Shown here piece by piece: positions 25,325 to 37,085 of a stretch of DNA of 64,000 bases. The notes below the pieces were generated by a model that worked only from the letters and a program-made list of their open reading frames with translations, ran no database searches and was not told where the DNA came from. The stretch comes from Ciona savignyi (taxonomy: Eukaryota > Chordata > Ascidiacea > Phlebobranchia > Cionidae): contig CH003137.1 of the NCBI GenBank assembly GCA_000149265.1, forward strand, positions 508,165 to 572,164, in the 5' to 3' direction. The stretch's first letter is position 1, and every line of letters begins with the position of its first letter. A program made the position numbers and the translations under genes.

Positions 25325-27912
25325 GTGTAGACAATAATAGGAGTTTCCTCAAATTCGTTTTATAATAATTAATTGTGCTGACACAATGGTGGATGCTTTA
25401 CCGGAGAATTACAGACGGAACAAATAATGCAAAAAGAGGTCTAATTTTTCTGCATTTTTAGGTCTTTTTGTTATACGAAATTACAATGAATATACAGGTA
25501 GTTTTCAACACAAACTTTTGAAAAAACGTCGTGGTTGAGTTAATTGACTACGTAAATTGTCAACCTAATTCTTAATTTAAATGTTTCCTGTTATCCTAAA
25601 AATACCAAATCGTCGAGATCGACCATAATAATTTTCTATAAAAATAAACAAATAACTTGTTAATACGTTTGGACATGAGAAAAATGGACCAAACAACCAC
25701 AAAAAAGAAGCGTAGTTGTCTTTAGCTGTTTTATTTTGACACTCATTTAACCTTTACACGGTCACGCTGTTAAAAAACAGAGAAATAGCGAAATTTTATA
25801 AAAATGACAAACTAACTTGAAGACAATTAACAAACCAAACGTACTTCTCTACAGCTTAGTAACCTTATACCCAAAGTGACTAATTACCTTTTTTGTTTGT
25901 GACAGTGTCTGTTGCGTTATTGTCAGCGCTATCTCTTATTTTTTATTTCATGTTCTGAAATTCTATTTGGATAAAAATACACACAAGTATTCCAGAACTA
26001 AGCAAAAAAATCTTTTTGGCGCTTTACCAAAAATATTGTGCAGTATATAGGTTATAGTGAAGGTTTTTAGTAATTAGTGGTTAGATAAGAGAATTAAGTA
26101 CGTTCGAGAACGTGTTGCGCAGCAGTTCTGTTAATATGTAACTTGATCGCCTAGTACAACTCCTTGTGTTTACCCGTATCGAATATGTTTAGGTCAAACA
26201 ACTAGTGACAGATATAGATGCAAAATATCACGTACTTACCCTGCGTATATAAACAAGGATTACAGTCGATAGTATGCTATAGATAGCTTTTTATTAATTT
26301 TTATCAAAGTTTATAGTTTTTTTCTTTATATCATTCATTTAATGTAAAAAAATAGTGTCATTATTATTAGCAACATCAAGTTCTTGCGGGAGAGTTCACA
26401 TACGCCCATTCAGTTTAGTTATGAATCATCCATGTAGCTTGTTAACAGATTTAACAGCAGGGCGCTTTCACCAAATGATCAGTGCAAACTGATATCAAAC
26501 TTTGAAGAGCCCAGGTACAATAGTTTATAACTGCGGCCGTTACAACGACGTGTATTAACCAATATGCTTACTCAAAAGTCGAAATTAACACACTGTAAAA
26601 AACTAAGGTTTTGTAAGTCTAGTTATTGGTCTCATATTTTGATTTTTAGGCTGTTATGTTTCGTATTAGGTTTTATAAAACATTCCATTTTTAACATACT
26701 AAAGCATATAGAATCTTACCTTTAACTTTTAAATATGCAGATCGCCGGTTAACCCCCTACAAATAGATATTGTATTCCAAGTCACAAAGCATTAAGTTTG
26801 CCCTTGAAGCTACCAATTTACCGTAAGTTATATGACCGGGTCGTGTGAAATTAAACATTGTGTGTTGACTTTGGTTGGCAAATACTCTGCTGTAGACTCA
26901 TTCAGTTTAATCTATTAATCTGTATGGGAGGCTTTCCCGTCATCCTAGTTAATTAATAACTCATTTTCTGTAGACATGGGGCCGGTTAATCTTCTTGCAT
27001 GTAATAAACAACTCGAATAAAGCACACAAAAAACAGTAACAACATAAACGATTCTGCAATTGTTATTATTTTTTTACCGGAACAAGTTTCGGACCCGTGA
27101 AGTTCGTTCACTCAGAATGCATCCGGTTAATTGTAATTGCTCATTGCATTGTAAAAGTTTATTAAAAAACGTTACAGATTTAATAAGCTTAACCCTTAGA
27201 CCACGACGGTTACATATTTGTAACCGAGAGGTGTCCCCGAAAACAAATTGCACAATTCAGTCGTTTTTTGGGGGATTTTTCTGGTTTTTATATTTTGGAA
27301 AGCATTTGAATAGATCTTTCGAAAGAACGCATAAAAACATAACCTTTACCTTTAAAATTTTTGAATTGTATACATATGTGTATATGACTTTTTCTAATTA
27401 CTATGGATATTTATTCATTTTTTCGTCTTTGTTTTGTTTGTTATTGAATTACTATTTGATATTCAGAAGAAATATGGCAACTTCGCGGTAGTTTACCGCC
27501 GATCAGGCTGCCAGCATGATCTAGGCCGACAGTGATTCTGGTGATCAAATGCCGTATTTGTCAGTCATGGGTGACGTCATCACGCTTAGTTGACATCATT
27601 AAAAAATAAAAGACGTAACTTTATAGTAAATGTCATTCTGAACAACTTTGTAATACATTACTATCTTCTAGAAGCTAACAGTAACGAGTAATTGGAGTAT
27701 AAAGTATTGATTATGACGTCATTATAAATTCTACGACGTCATCAAAAAAAAATAGTCAATTTGTAGAAAATTATATACTGGACAACTTTGTAAGAGACTA
27801 TTTTTCCCTAAGTCCAACAGTATTCGCAGCAAACGAGGTCAAAGCAACCTTACTCAAAAGTGCCAAAAACGGCAAAAGTTCCGTCGTGGTCAAAGGGAGC
27901 TTAGAATTCCTA

Positions 27913-28000
27913 TTTATGTCCCCTCGTGTTCTGCCGGTTACTCTATGCTCACTTTTGTATATATATCGATCACTTCTTATGAACTATGTTCCTAAATATT
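27913..28000 (+). repeat. Dispersed direct repeat (pair with 28900-28985)
   Basis: CTCGTGTTCTGCCGGTTACT, GCTCACTTTTGTATATAT, CGATCACTT and GAACTATGTTCCTAA recur in the same order about 985 bases downstream with a few changes. No coding capacity is seen. Confidence 0.7.
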
Positions 28001-28014
28001 ACCAGATCATGCGG

Positions 28015-28060
28015 GGGTGGCATTGTGACCATATAGTTAACGCGGCCAACAAATACAGCA
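28015..28060 (+). repeat. tRNA-like SINE head fragment (second family)
   Basis: GACCATATAGTTAACGCGGCC resembles an A-box region and recurs as GTATGGCCAATTAGTTAACG at about 29884 and in weaker form near 28750. It is likely a short tRNA-derived SINE family distinct from the one at 12.2 kb. Confidence 0.4.
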
Positions 28061-29013
28061 AGCAACTTTTATAAACAATGGTTTCACTGTTAAACCTCAA
28101 ATAGTATTAAAACTTATCACGATAAAAATGTAATAAGTTTCAAACAGAAATATAGTCTACCACTAGCCTACTCAGTATTTTACCGCTAGTCTTTCTATGC
28201 CAGGGAAAGTTTCTGCCAAACCAATTCCTTATCAGAGAGTTGACCCTTCAAACTGGTTAGTGTTAGATGAACAACCACTCGCATTCCTTACATATCTTTG
28301 GGCAAATGACCACTTGTGCTTAAACTAAAGAAGGCGTTCAACCAATTATTATCCATATCTCTGCAATACAAACCAACCTCAAAAACGGGGATGTCACACA
28401 GCAAGTCTTGGATTATTTCACCATACTAAATCAAAGCTTGCGTAGGTTAAATGGGATTTGCTATTCCATTAAATGAAGGTGATCGGCAGTTTTTCAGTTT
28501 AATGGAGCCCAATGATTCACCGGCGCAAAGCTTAGAAGTGCCTTGACCATGTACACAACCCTTTTCAAGCTATAGCGAATAGATTTGACACAATATTTAT
28601 CTGGAAGGAGACAGACGCCTGCCTACAATTGGTTCAAAAAATATATAGCCAACATTTACCAAATTGTACGGGTCTTGTGACAAGCCCACATGGATAGGAA
28701 ACTTAGCAAAAAAAACATTGCAAAATTTAAAAATGCAAGAATTATGGTATGGTATTCTGGCCAAATGGCTAACGCAACCGAAACATACACCAAATAAAGA
28801 ATTAAAACAATGATTTCTGAAACCGAAAATGTAATGTAATTTTTGGAGAAAGTATTGTTTCGAAATATTTTTGAAACGATGTTAGCTATTGAATAATCGT
28901 CTCGTGTGCTGCCGTTTACTCTGTGCTCACTTTTGTATATATCGATCACTTTTTACGAACTATGTTCCTAATATTGCTGCATTTGTTAAATAAATTAGAA
29001 AAATCCGACCGAT

Positions 29014-29300
29014 TACTTGGGTCGGTTAGTGCGCCGCCTTTTGGTCGAAGAGTTGCAGTTAATTGTCGCAATAGCGAATCGGCTGTGGCCTTCAGGAAGG
29101 TACCGAGCGGGCATTGTCTGAACCCAGTGGGTTGGAGTGTTTTACCAAATTTAAGAAACATTTTTATTATACACACCACACTCCAATAGTACCGTTAACC
29201 CGACCCATATGCACAAGGTTGTCTGACAATTACTCGTGTGTTAACGCCAGTTGCGTTATTGACATTCACAGAAAAAACATGATTATCCTATCCTTATAAC
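29014..29300 (+). repeat. tRNA-derived SINE copy
   Basis: Shares GTGCGCCGCCTTTTGGTC, GTCTGAACCCAGTGGGTT, CTCCAATAGTACCGTTAACC and TCTGACAATTACTCGTGTG with the family at 12.2 kb. Short protein-like frames here are shadows of the repeat. Confidence 0.7.
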
Positions 29301-29867
29301 CAATCCTAAATCAAACTTAGAAGCTTGAAAGTACGAAGAGTAAAATTTAGATGAAACAACACACCATTAAATGGGTTATGTCCTTGCATAGTTACATTTG
29401 TGTTTGTTTTCTTGTCATTGGTTTTTGGCGTGCACTCTGTTTTTTTAATAAAAAAATGCAATAAATTCGTTTCACCTTATTATTATCAAAAACGGCCTTT
29501 GACGTGAACATTGCTAATAAGAAGCTCGGCCCGGTAAAAAATGGAATATTTGCGCTCCCTTTCCCCATTTAAATTCAATCCATCAATCCACTGGTGCCTT
29601 GCCAAACGACATTACCGAACAGCAAGCATCTGGTTTCGATCCGATTCATCTGATAGTAAATCGATATTAAATCGCTCTGGATGTGTTGCTTAAAGCCTGA
29701 TTTGTTTTCTTAGTTGAAATTTATAGTATATCTGCAACACATATAGGCTATCGAACTTAATATTTACACTTGCCATTATCTAGTGTCTAACTTTGAAACA
29801 AGCGCAGTTCTTGGTGGGCGCAGAACTATTAGCCTCTTTTTCGATAAGATAATCCCGTGACGTCAAC

Positions 29868-29925
29868 AGTTTATGTGTGGTCGTATGGCCAATTAGTTAA
29901 CGCGGCCAATACAAGTGACCGCCAC
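29868..29925 (+). repeat. tRNA-like SINE head fragment (second family)
   Basis: GTGGTCGTATGGCCAATTAG followed by TTAACGCGGCC, related to 28015-28060. It has no tRNA cloverleaf and no sign of a functional tRNA gene. Confidence 0.4.
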
Positions 29926-31594
29926 AATTTTTTTTAAAACTTGGCACGGTATATTAGTAGGAAGGTCCAACGGAAATTATAGGCCGTTACTCCATATTTT
30001 ACCGCTCGTTATTATGTTACTCTATGCGTTGAAAAGTCGCTATCAAACCAATTACAAAAGTAGTAAAATTGATACCTTAAATAAAAATGTACAAGCTTGA
30101 CCTAATACTTAGGGGTGCCCGCTTTATAAGATTGTAGCCATGAATAGTCTTGATTTTAATGCAAAGGCTGAATATGCGTGCTTTGTTAAAGTTACAATCA
30201 TGAGCTGATTTATCTTAATTCGCTTAAAAGAGTATGATCCATCCTTAAAAATTTTGAACATAAACAGTGAATACTGTACTTAATCAAGCAATAAATATAG
30301 TTTTTGTCTGCAATAACCGGAAAGTGTTAACATTATAACGCACAAAAATTTGCATCCGCACCTATCACTAAGTACACAAACTTGTACGCAGACAGGCGTA
30401 GAATTGCGCTTTTGCGTACAAACAGTGCGGATACTTTCTACAGCCGCCAAATGCAGCTGTTCTATATATTCTCAGTTTGCTTACAACCAATCATTTTTCT
30501 TATTGTATATCGATTTATGGTTCCAGTAAGATGATTCGATTAATTAATTGAAATACAAGATATAAAACGCGGGGTGATCCAAGTCGAAACACCGAGAATA
30601 TTATGGAATCTTCGAACCTTTTGCGGTCAACTGAGGTGTGATGCAACTTATGATTTGATGAACCTACTCAATGGAAATGTATTTGGGCTGGCCAATTCAG
30701 AATACAGCTAAACAAATGTAATGTTATATGTGTTTTTTTATCTGTTCATGACATATTATTAACCTTTAAAGTGACCGTTTTAGTCGCCCGTCTTTAGTAG
30801 AACACAGACATTTTAGTCTCTTATTAGAACTAGGGCGTAAAGTGGCCCTTGCTTTTGCCAGCGCAGTTTCCCTTTTGACATTTGTGGGTCAATGTCCGTT
30901 CCTTAAAGTTACAAAAAAATGGAAAACATTCCCCACCTACTGGTTGCCATGGTAAAAATGTTGATTTTTTCATTATTATGGAAACCAAACCTATATAAGT
31001 GGGTACGAGAGTGTTGTTTATTTCGTGCGAGCGATAAACCACGTTGGAATATGAAGTTAAAAATACCATCGTTCGCGTAGCAATTACGCTGGGGCTAGCG
31101 CTGCACAATTAATTTAAGGAAAAAGTGCGGCACAATTAATAATAATCAGAAAACTGCAGAAGAAAATTAAACCAACAAACTTGTTCCTTATCTTATCTGC
31201 TTAACAGGAGACAAATGTCTAGAATCATTCCCACCCAAAACTACATAAGGAAATAGCAGGTATCAAGATGAATTTTGTTGGTTGCGGTGGATTTTCATGT
31301 CGCCTCGACAATATCAAGACATTTTCTGCAGAAACATGACGAGAGCTTTCACCCCTCGCACATCAGGGAGTTCATTGGGTGAAAACGTTAGTTCAATAAA
31401 AAAAAATGCAACATTGATTAGTGCATACAGAACAGTGTGATGAAGTACTATGATAAAATATTTCCTTTGCACAACGAAGTAGAAAATGGAAAAGTAAAAC
31501 ATGAGTATTCACGGCTCTAATGATGACCAGGTAGTTTCCCTTTCTTAGATAGGAGCCGGGAAATCCCCTACTGCTAAGATAGCACAATGCTGTT

Positions 31595-31767
31595 ATTAAG
31601 CGTGTTGGTCAGTTGGTCAGCGCTGTGTGACCGGCGGATCGGAGGGTTTCCATCTCGGAGCTTTGTTCCACATGAGCGAGACGTTGCCTGCAATTCATAT
31701 CAAACTTAATTACGGTGGGTACATGTTCGGTATATGTTAGGATAGGATATTCAGGTTTATCCTCGTA
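31595..31767 (+). repeat. SINE-like element truncated by assembly gap
   Basis: TTGGTCAGTTGGTCAGCGC, then GGATCGGAGGGTTTCCATCT, reads like A- and B-box remnants, followed by a tail that runs into the gap. The short frames over it are not genes. Confidence 0.45.
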
Positions 31768-31867
31768 NNNNNNNNNNNNNNNNNNNNNNNNNNNNNNNNN
31801 NNNNNNNNNNNNNNNNNNNNNNNNNNNNNNNNNNNNNNNNNNNNNNNNNNNNNNNNNNNNNNNNNNN
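31768..31867. other. Assembly gap (100 N)
   Basis: One hundred undetermined bases between a SINE-like element and a minisatellite, just downstream of cyclin Y. A missing cyclin Y terminal exon could in principle lie in it. Confidence 0.99.
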
Positions 31868-32090
31868 CTACAACACACTATCATAAACAACACACTTATA
31901 CACTACACACTTTAACATACCAACATACACAACACACTTTAACACAACGTCATACACAACACACCATCATACACAACACACTATAACACACATTCATACA
32001 CAACACACAATCATACACAACGCACAATCATACACAACGCACTATAACACAACATCATAGACAACACACCACCATACACAACATGTGTTG
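31868..32090. repeat. Minisatellite of CATACACAACACAC-type units
   Basis: Imperfect units of roughly 16-20 bases built on CATACACAACACACNATCAT repeat up to about 32090. The array abuts the N gap, so its true length is unknown. Confidence 0.85.
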
Positions 32091-32187
32091 CATTGTCTTT
32101 CTACCAACTCCAACAAACACAATCTGCAGCGTGGTTCCGACTAATCACCAGCAGATATAGATATAGTATAATAAAAGCAAAAAACGT

Positions 32188-32193
32188 TTTATT
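32188..32193 (-). promoter_or_regulatory. Polyadenylation signal of cyclin Y
   Basis: AATAAA on the minus strand 48 bases downstream of the cyclin Y stop codon (32241-32243). It supports the 3' end of this gene falling before the minisatellite. Confidence 0.6.
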
Positions 32194-32240
32194 TCATATA
32201 AAATCATAAAAAATAAATTGAAATAAAGTATAAAACACTG

Positions 32241-35200
32241 TTATGTGAAAACGGGTGTTACACAAATCAGTTTGTTCTGTCTGTATAGTTCTAATGTTGT
32301 ACCAACCTCTAGTTTCCGAGCTCTCTCTTTACTGAGTGGTTCACATGGAAAGGAAAGGTTGTTGGAATCAGCAAGTGATCTCAAATCGAAGTAATACTTT
32401 GCGTACACACTACTTGGTACATTGATGTTGAAGTTTAATAATTCTAGGAACTGCCGTTCCATTGCATTCCTGTGATGTTAACATTTTAACATTTGTCAAC
32501 TATATTGTTAACCACATTCACCACAATGGACATCAACCTTCTGAACTAAACAGATGAGAAACTCACATGTCCTCGACCGACATATCCTTTAGTATTTGAC
32601 AATAATCCACGTTCCACACCGCCTGGTCATCCCACACTTTCGATGCAAGCAAGATGGCTCCTGGAAGCGCAAGTTGTGAGTGTGACTTCTACTACATTGT
32701 ATGATTATCATTTCACACAAATAAGCAAGTATGATCCTTTTTTGGCCAAATAATGCAGTTAGTTATAACAACATGACAAACCTAATAATATTCGCTTCCA
32801 ATTAGAAGGACAGATGCAGATCTCTGCGTATGCTAAAAGCCTCTCCAGGTAGATCTAGAAAGGCATGAAATAAACTATTCAACCTGAAATACATGGGATA
32901 ATAAACTGGAAATATCGACCACCACATAGACCACCAAGTAAAATGGTAATTTATTTAGCTATTTCTATAATTAAAATCTAATGTGTCTTATTAGTATTAA
33001 AAAGTACAAACCAAGTTTTCTGATGATTTAAGGGCCATCGTCTAAAACCAATGTCAAAACAATACAGTCTTACTGACACATCTCATTCTAATGAGCAATG
33101 AACTTCTTTAAGTGAAAATCCTAACTAAAATAAGTTTCTAACATCAGAGCCAAACATTTGTTAATTAATGTGATTGGTGTGAGTTAAACATGATTGGTCA
33201 ACTGACTTGTGCATAACAGACGAGAAAAAAATTGATCGTAAAAAGAATATGAATCAAAATGCATTAATGCCTACCAGAGTGACAATGGAGCACTCTGCAG
33301 CCAATTGAGCTGCACTAAACAATGTTCGAATGAAGCGATATATTTGACGGTGATCAGGTTCAAGCTGGTCATAACCGGCTGGCACTGCTTCTTTCTGAAT
33401 GAACATTGTACAGGTAAAAGCACCATCGCATTTATAATTTTACAAACTCACAGTTAGGGGATATAGCATCTCGTCGAATATATCCGGAGTTTGTTTGTTT
33501 TCTCTATGTTTGATGTGGTAGAAAACCGCAAGGGCCACGCTGGGTGGGGACAAATGATAATCAAAGGGGAGAAACATGTTAAAGGAATAAAATACAACAT
33601 GACATATTTAAGGTAAATCCTTATCCATTCCGACTAATTATGGCTTGTTAGGAAATCAGCAAAACTACATCATTAAAAACATATAAAATAAATAGGCTAA
33701 GGAAATAAAAACAATGCCATGCGGCAAAACCGAATTATTAGTTAAGATATTTTGTACAATAACAGTACAGTTCAAATTAGATTTAATATGGGTAGGCATT
33801 CAATAGAAGTGTTCATTTAGGAATAGCAATACTAACTAATAGAAAGAGGCGATTAGTCAAAACATGTAAATATAATTACCATTTAATAGAGGCTTTTATG
33901 TTCGGTTGGCTTACAGTGCTATCGTCAATGTAAATTGTTGAACATGAACTTCGTCGCTTGTGTGTGTTTGATCCAGGAGACGTCTAGCATCAACACTAAA
34001 GTAAAACATAAACTCGGATAATTTAAGAAGAAACTCACCGAGTTGTGGACACTTAGCCGCTTTTCGTTAGCTTCTGAATGCGATTTACTTAGGAAGATGG
34101 TATCTGCCATAGGGTGGTCAGATGGAGTTCTCGTTTCATCTACTTCTGTAGAATAAAGACAAAGAAAACATTACTTAACATTGTTTGAAACATCACCAAA
34201 ATTTAGTGTAGTATTGAGTAGAAAATTAAATTAAAAACATATTATTATGGAACTTAACAGCATTATGGACAATTTGTTAAAAGTATTATAAAGATGCAAC
34301 TGTCAACTTGACATTACCAATCATCAATTTTCTGACTGTCATTGCATATGCATTTTAGAGTCGCAAGGGCCTAATTGGATTTTTGATTATGCACCTATCA
34401 CATATATTGATTACTAAAACAACACTTTAAATCTTATTTGAAGTCTCTGACAAATATCTTAATATTCTCTACTTTCAATCAACCAAATACAATAGCAAAT
34501 AATCAAATATATGCATTAGTATAAAAGGTTATAAATTCTCAGTAAGAGGTGGAATCGACAAAAATGTTAAGTAAGGGGTGTGTGCCAAGGATGGAACGCA
34601 GCACCCCCTTTTCAAACAAAAACCTGACACCCAGAATTAAAGTACCGGTATGTTGCTTTTCACGAGATCTTAAGTCATGGGATTTTTAATGTGTGCATGC
34701 AATCAATATTAAACTGTATAGTGCGCATACATCTCACACTTTAAGTTGTACAAACCAAATTAAATCATTTTTTTCATTCACATTTTACATGTGCATTTTA
34801 AGAGTGCAAATCAATGTTTTCATAAAATATAATAGTTATTTTTGTCATTTTTTCTACCACTTGTGAGCATAATGTAATGGATTAAAGTTGTTTTTCTTTC
34901 TCAAATAAAGCATTATCTGCACCATATCAATTTAAACACTTACAGCGTGATATATAAGTGGGCTAAATAAATCTCGAGTGTGCCTTAATTTTCATACAGA
35001 CCTGACACATCGAATCAAATATGATAATAGTATTCCGCTTATAATTACTTAAACATACTAATAATAATTTAAATTTAAAACTAAAACCAATATGCATATT
35101 TTACTATAATGATTTTGCATCTTTAACAAATCAAAGAGTATGGTATGCAGTTGTAGATACTAGTTTCAAGTGAGGATATGCAGCTTTGTATACCCTATAG

Positions 35201-37030
35201 CAGTGATGGCAAACCTATGGCACGCGAGATCATAAATACTGGCACGCGACGCATTCCGAAAAACGGCGCAAAATGTTTTTTATTACAAACTTACGGCCAA
35301 CTTTAAACCTATCTCTATTCAAAACCAGCTTCGATTAAAGCCCTTGTGGAATTATATGATATACAGTTATTATCTTACTCGTTTTATTAAATATTTCCAC
35401 GGATCAGTTGTTCTTGAAAAGATGCCAAGTGAAATGAAGTTACAATCAAATAATGAATCCATTATTACGTATGGACCTGCCAATGACGACACAGTGCCAT
35501 TTTACCAAGACAATTATAGTTTTTACAGTAGTGCTCAGGTCGTGTACCACTGTAGCAGTCCTCTAGCCAAGCGGTTTTTAACTTGGAGCAGAGTCGTATT
35601 TAATTATATCTGTTAGGTAGACTAACATAGTTTAGCTTAACTTATTTAACATTTAAACAGCTTGAATGTATACTAAGGGCAATACAACTGATCTGAACAT
35701 TTTTGTTCAGCTACACTTAGTTTCTAAAAATGTAAGAAGTAGACGAAAGCTCAAACAAAATGTTCAGATCAGTTATATATTGGCTTTGAATTTATATTCA
35801 GACTGTTTGAAACCGTCAGTTATGTGCCTAAACTAAACATTGTTTGGGTCATCATATTCTTGTGAACAGCTGTTTTCGACTATGAACAGACTTACAGATG
35901 ACATGAGTAGTGCGTTTGTCACACTCAAATTCACAAAGTATGAGCCATCAATCAACATGTTATCTGCAACTTTACAACAACAGAAATCGCATTGATTTTG
36001 TAAAAACTTTATTATTCGAACCTTAAGACCCACCTCCGGTGTCGTATAACATTTGGTCTTCCCGTAAAACTCGACCCCTCCTTTGTTACGTATAAGTGGT
36101 TGTCATGCAAAAGTCCCGAGTAATATCAGCCGAAATGTTATTTTCTTCATTTTACAAGTTTAATGCATTTTAAGTGTTGCTTTGTTATATAAATTAAATC
36201 GTATAATTTTGCATTAGCCTACATTTTATATTTAGTTGGATTGCAGGTAGTTAAGATCGCTTAGGTCTACATAACATTACTCAGCAATTGTATCATGAGG
36301 GAAGACCGAATTTTGCCTGGAGGTGCCTGGAACAAAGCGATAGTAGTCCTATAGTCGTGCGTTGGCTACGCGTGATCTATTTATTTACCACAAGTTTTGG
36401 CCGCGGTAGTTTGTGTCTAATCTAAACGTTTTTGTTTATTGAAAACTGATATTTATGAAACGGCTTGGCACGCCGGGACAGACAAATTTATTTCAAGCTG
36501 CAAATGTGGCACGCGGCCTCGAAAAGGTTCGCCATCACTGCCCTATAGGATACTACAGTGAAACCCCGCTTGGAGACCACCTGGATAACACTACCACCAT
36601 CATTATCAGGACCACCTTAGTGCGGTCCCAAATAATTTACTATGGTAATGCATTGCATTAAACTTCAAATTTGATTCCGCTTAAGTGACCACATGTGCTA
36701 AATAATTTGCCTTAGTCACCACAATAATAAGGTTAAATTTCTGTAATATAATAAGGTTAAATTTTTATGATAAAAACAATAAGAATAAACAAGCGCACAC
36801 GAAAGAAAATGTGGCAAACAGTACCGAATCTTACAAGATATATACTAACCATCAACTTGCTCACGATCACTTATGTGTTGCAATTTTGAAGAATTCCCAT
36901 CCTTCCCACCCGAGCCACCAGCAACAACATTATGGGAATTAGATACACTTGTTTGCTGACTATGTTTCATGTGCTTTGTTGATTTACTTGAACTTGATGA
37001 TGACAAACAACTACAGTGTTTGTTACCCAT
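32241..37030 (-). CDS. CCNY: Cyclin Y
   Basis: Membrane-tethered cyclin that activates CDK14/CDK16-type kinases, acting on Wnt receptor phosphorylation. Eight exons: 36850-37030, 34039-34145, 33880-33983, 33452-33539, 33275-33394, 32782-32854, 32567-32660, 32241-32469; total 996 bases, 331 residues (human 341). N-terminal MGNKHCSC fits myristoylation plus palmitoylation. Conserved blocks: [39 protein letters not shown], and the cyclin box ([75 protein letters not shown]). The C-terminus departs from the family: after ERARKLE it reads 21 unrelated residues to a stop, with a poly(A) signal close behind, so the Ser-rich tail bound by 14-3-3 in vertebrates is absent unless a further exon lies in the gap at 31768. 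A possible donor (GAG|GTTGGT) sits exactly at the divergence. The exon 3 acceptor (GATGCTAG) is weak. Confidence 0.95.
35686..35774. repeat. 18-base perfect inverted repeat inside the hAT element
   Basis: AACTGATCTGAACATTTT (35686-35703) and AAAATGTTCAGATCAGTT (35757-35774) are exact reverse complements separated by 53 bases. It may be a nested mini-element or a hairpin. Confidence 0.8.
35843..35995 (+). pseudogene. hAT transposase C-terminal (dimerisation) fragment
   Basis: The frame reads [17 protein letters not shown], then [12 protein letters not shown] and ends QQKSH plus stop. This matches the hAT dimerisation region (FGSxYxCEQxFSxM ... xKYEPxI), as in GTF2IRD2- and ZBED-like transposases. 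No upstream catalytic domain is present in the element, so it cannot encode a working transposase. Confidence 0.85.
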
Positions 37031-37085
37031 AATAAACTTTACTTATTAACCTGCGGGGGGACAAGTTTTAATAAATAAAAAACAA
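37031..37085 (-). promoter_or_regulatory. CCNY: Strong 3' splice site before the cyclin Y start
   Basis: On the minus strand a pyrimidine run ending CTTGTCCCCCCGCAG (AG at 37052-37051) lies 20 bases upstream of ATG 37030. It is either the end of a 5' UTR intron or a spliced-leader trans-splice acceptor. No in-frame upstream coding exon is required. Confidence 0.5.

Larger units (their letters stand above)
25381..31590. other. Intergenic region, no gene supported
   Basis: About 6 kb between PLC delta and cyclin Y with only SINE copies and short repeats. The longest frame (27060-27491, plus) starts with TTG, is rich in Phe and Tyr and matches no family I know; its length is near what chance allows at this base composition. 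Confidence 0.5.
35201..36540 (+). mobile_element. hAT transposon relic with 8-base target duplication
   Basis: Left end CAGTGATGGCAAACCTATGG and right end GGTTCGCCATCACTG form inverted termini; exact CCCTATAG duplications flank them (35193-35200 and 36541-36548). Length 1340 bases. It retains a transposase C-terminal fragment on the plus strand. It lies in cyclin Y intron 1 in the opposite sense to the gene. Clear termini and an intact duplication suggest a fairly recent insertion, though most of the transposase is gone. Confidence 0.92.

Noticed and set aside
27060-27491. 143-codon plus-strand frame, the second longest in the window
   Set aside because: Starts with TTG, is Phe/Tyr-rich in AT-rich sequence, has no recognisable motif or splice partners, and about 0.3 frames of this length are expected by chance at this composition.
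28656-28949. 97-codon minus-strand hydrophobic frame
   Set aside because: Overlaps a dispersed direct repeat and SINE-like sequence; the hydrophobicity comes from AT-rich codons.
30830-31108. 92-codon minus-strand frame
   Set aside because: Composition is not coding-like beyond the frame itself, with no recognisable domain and no splice context.
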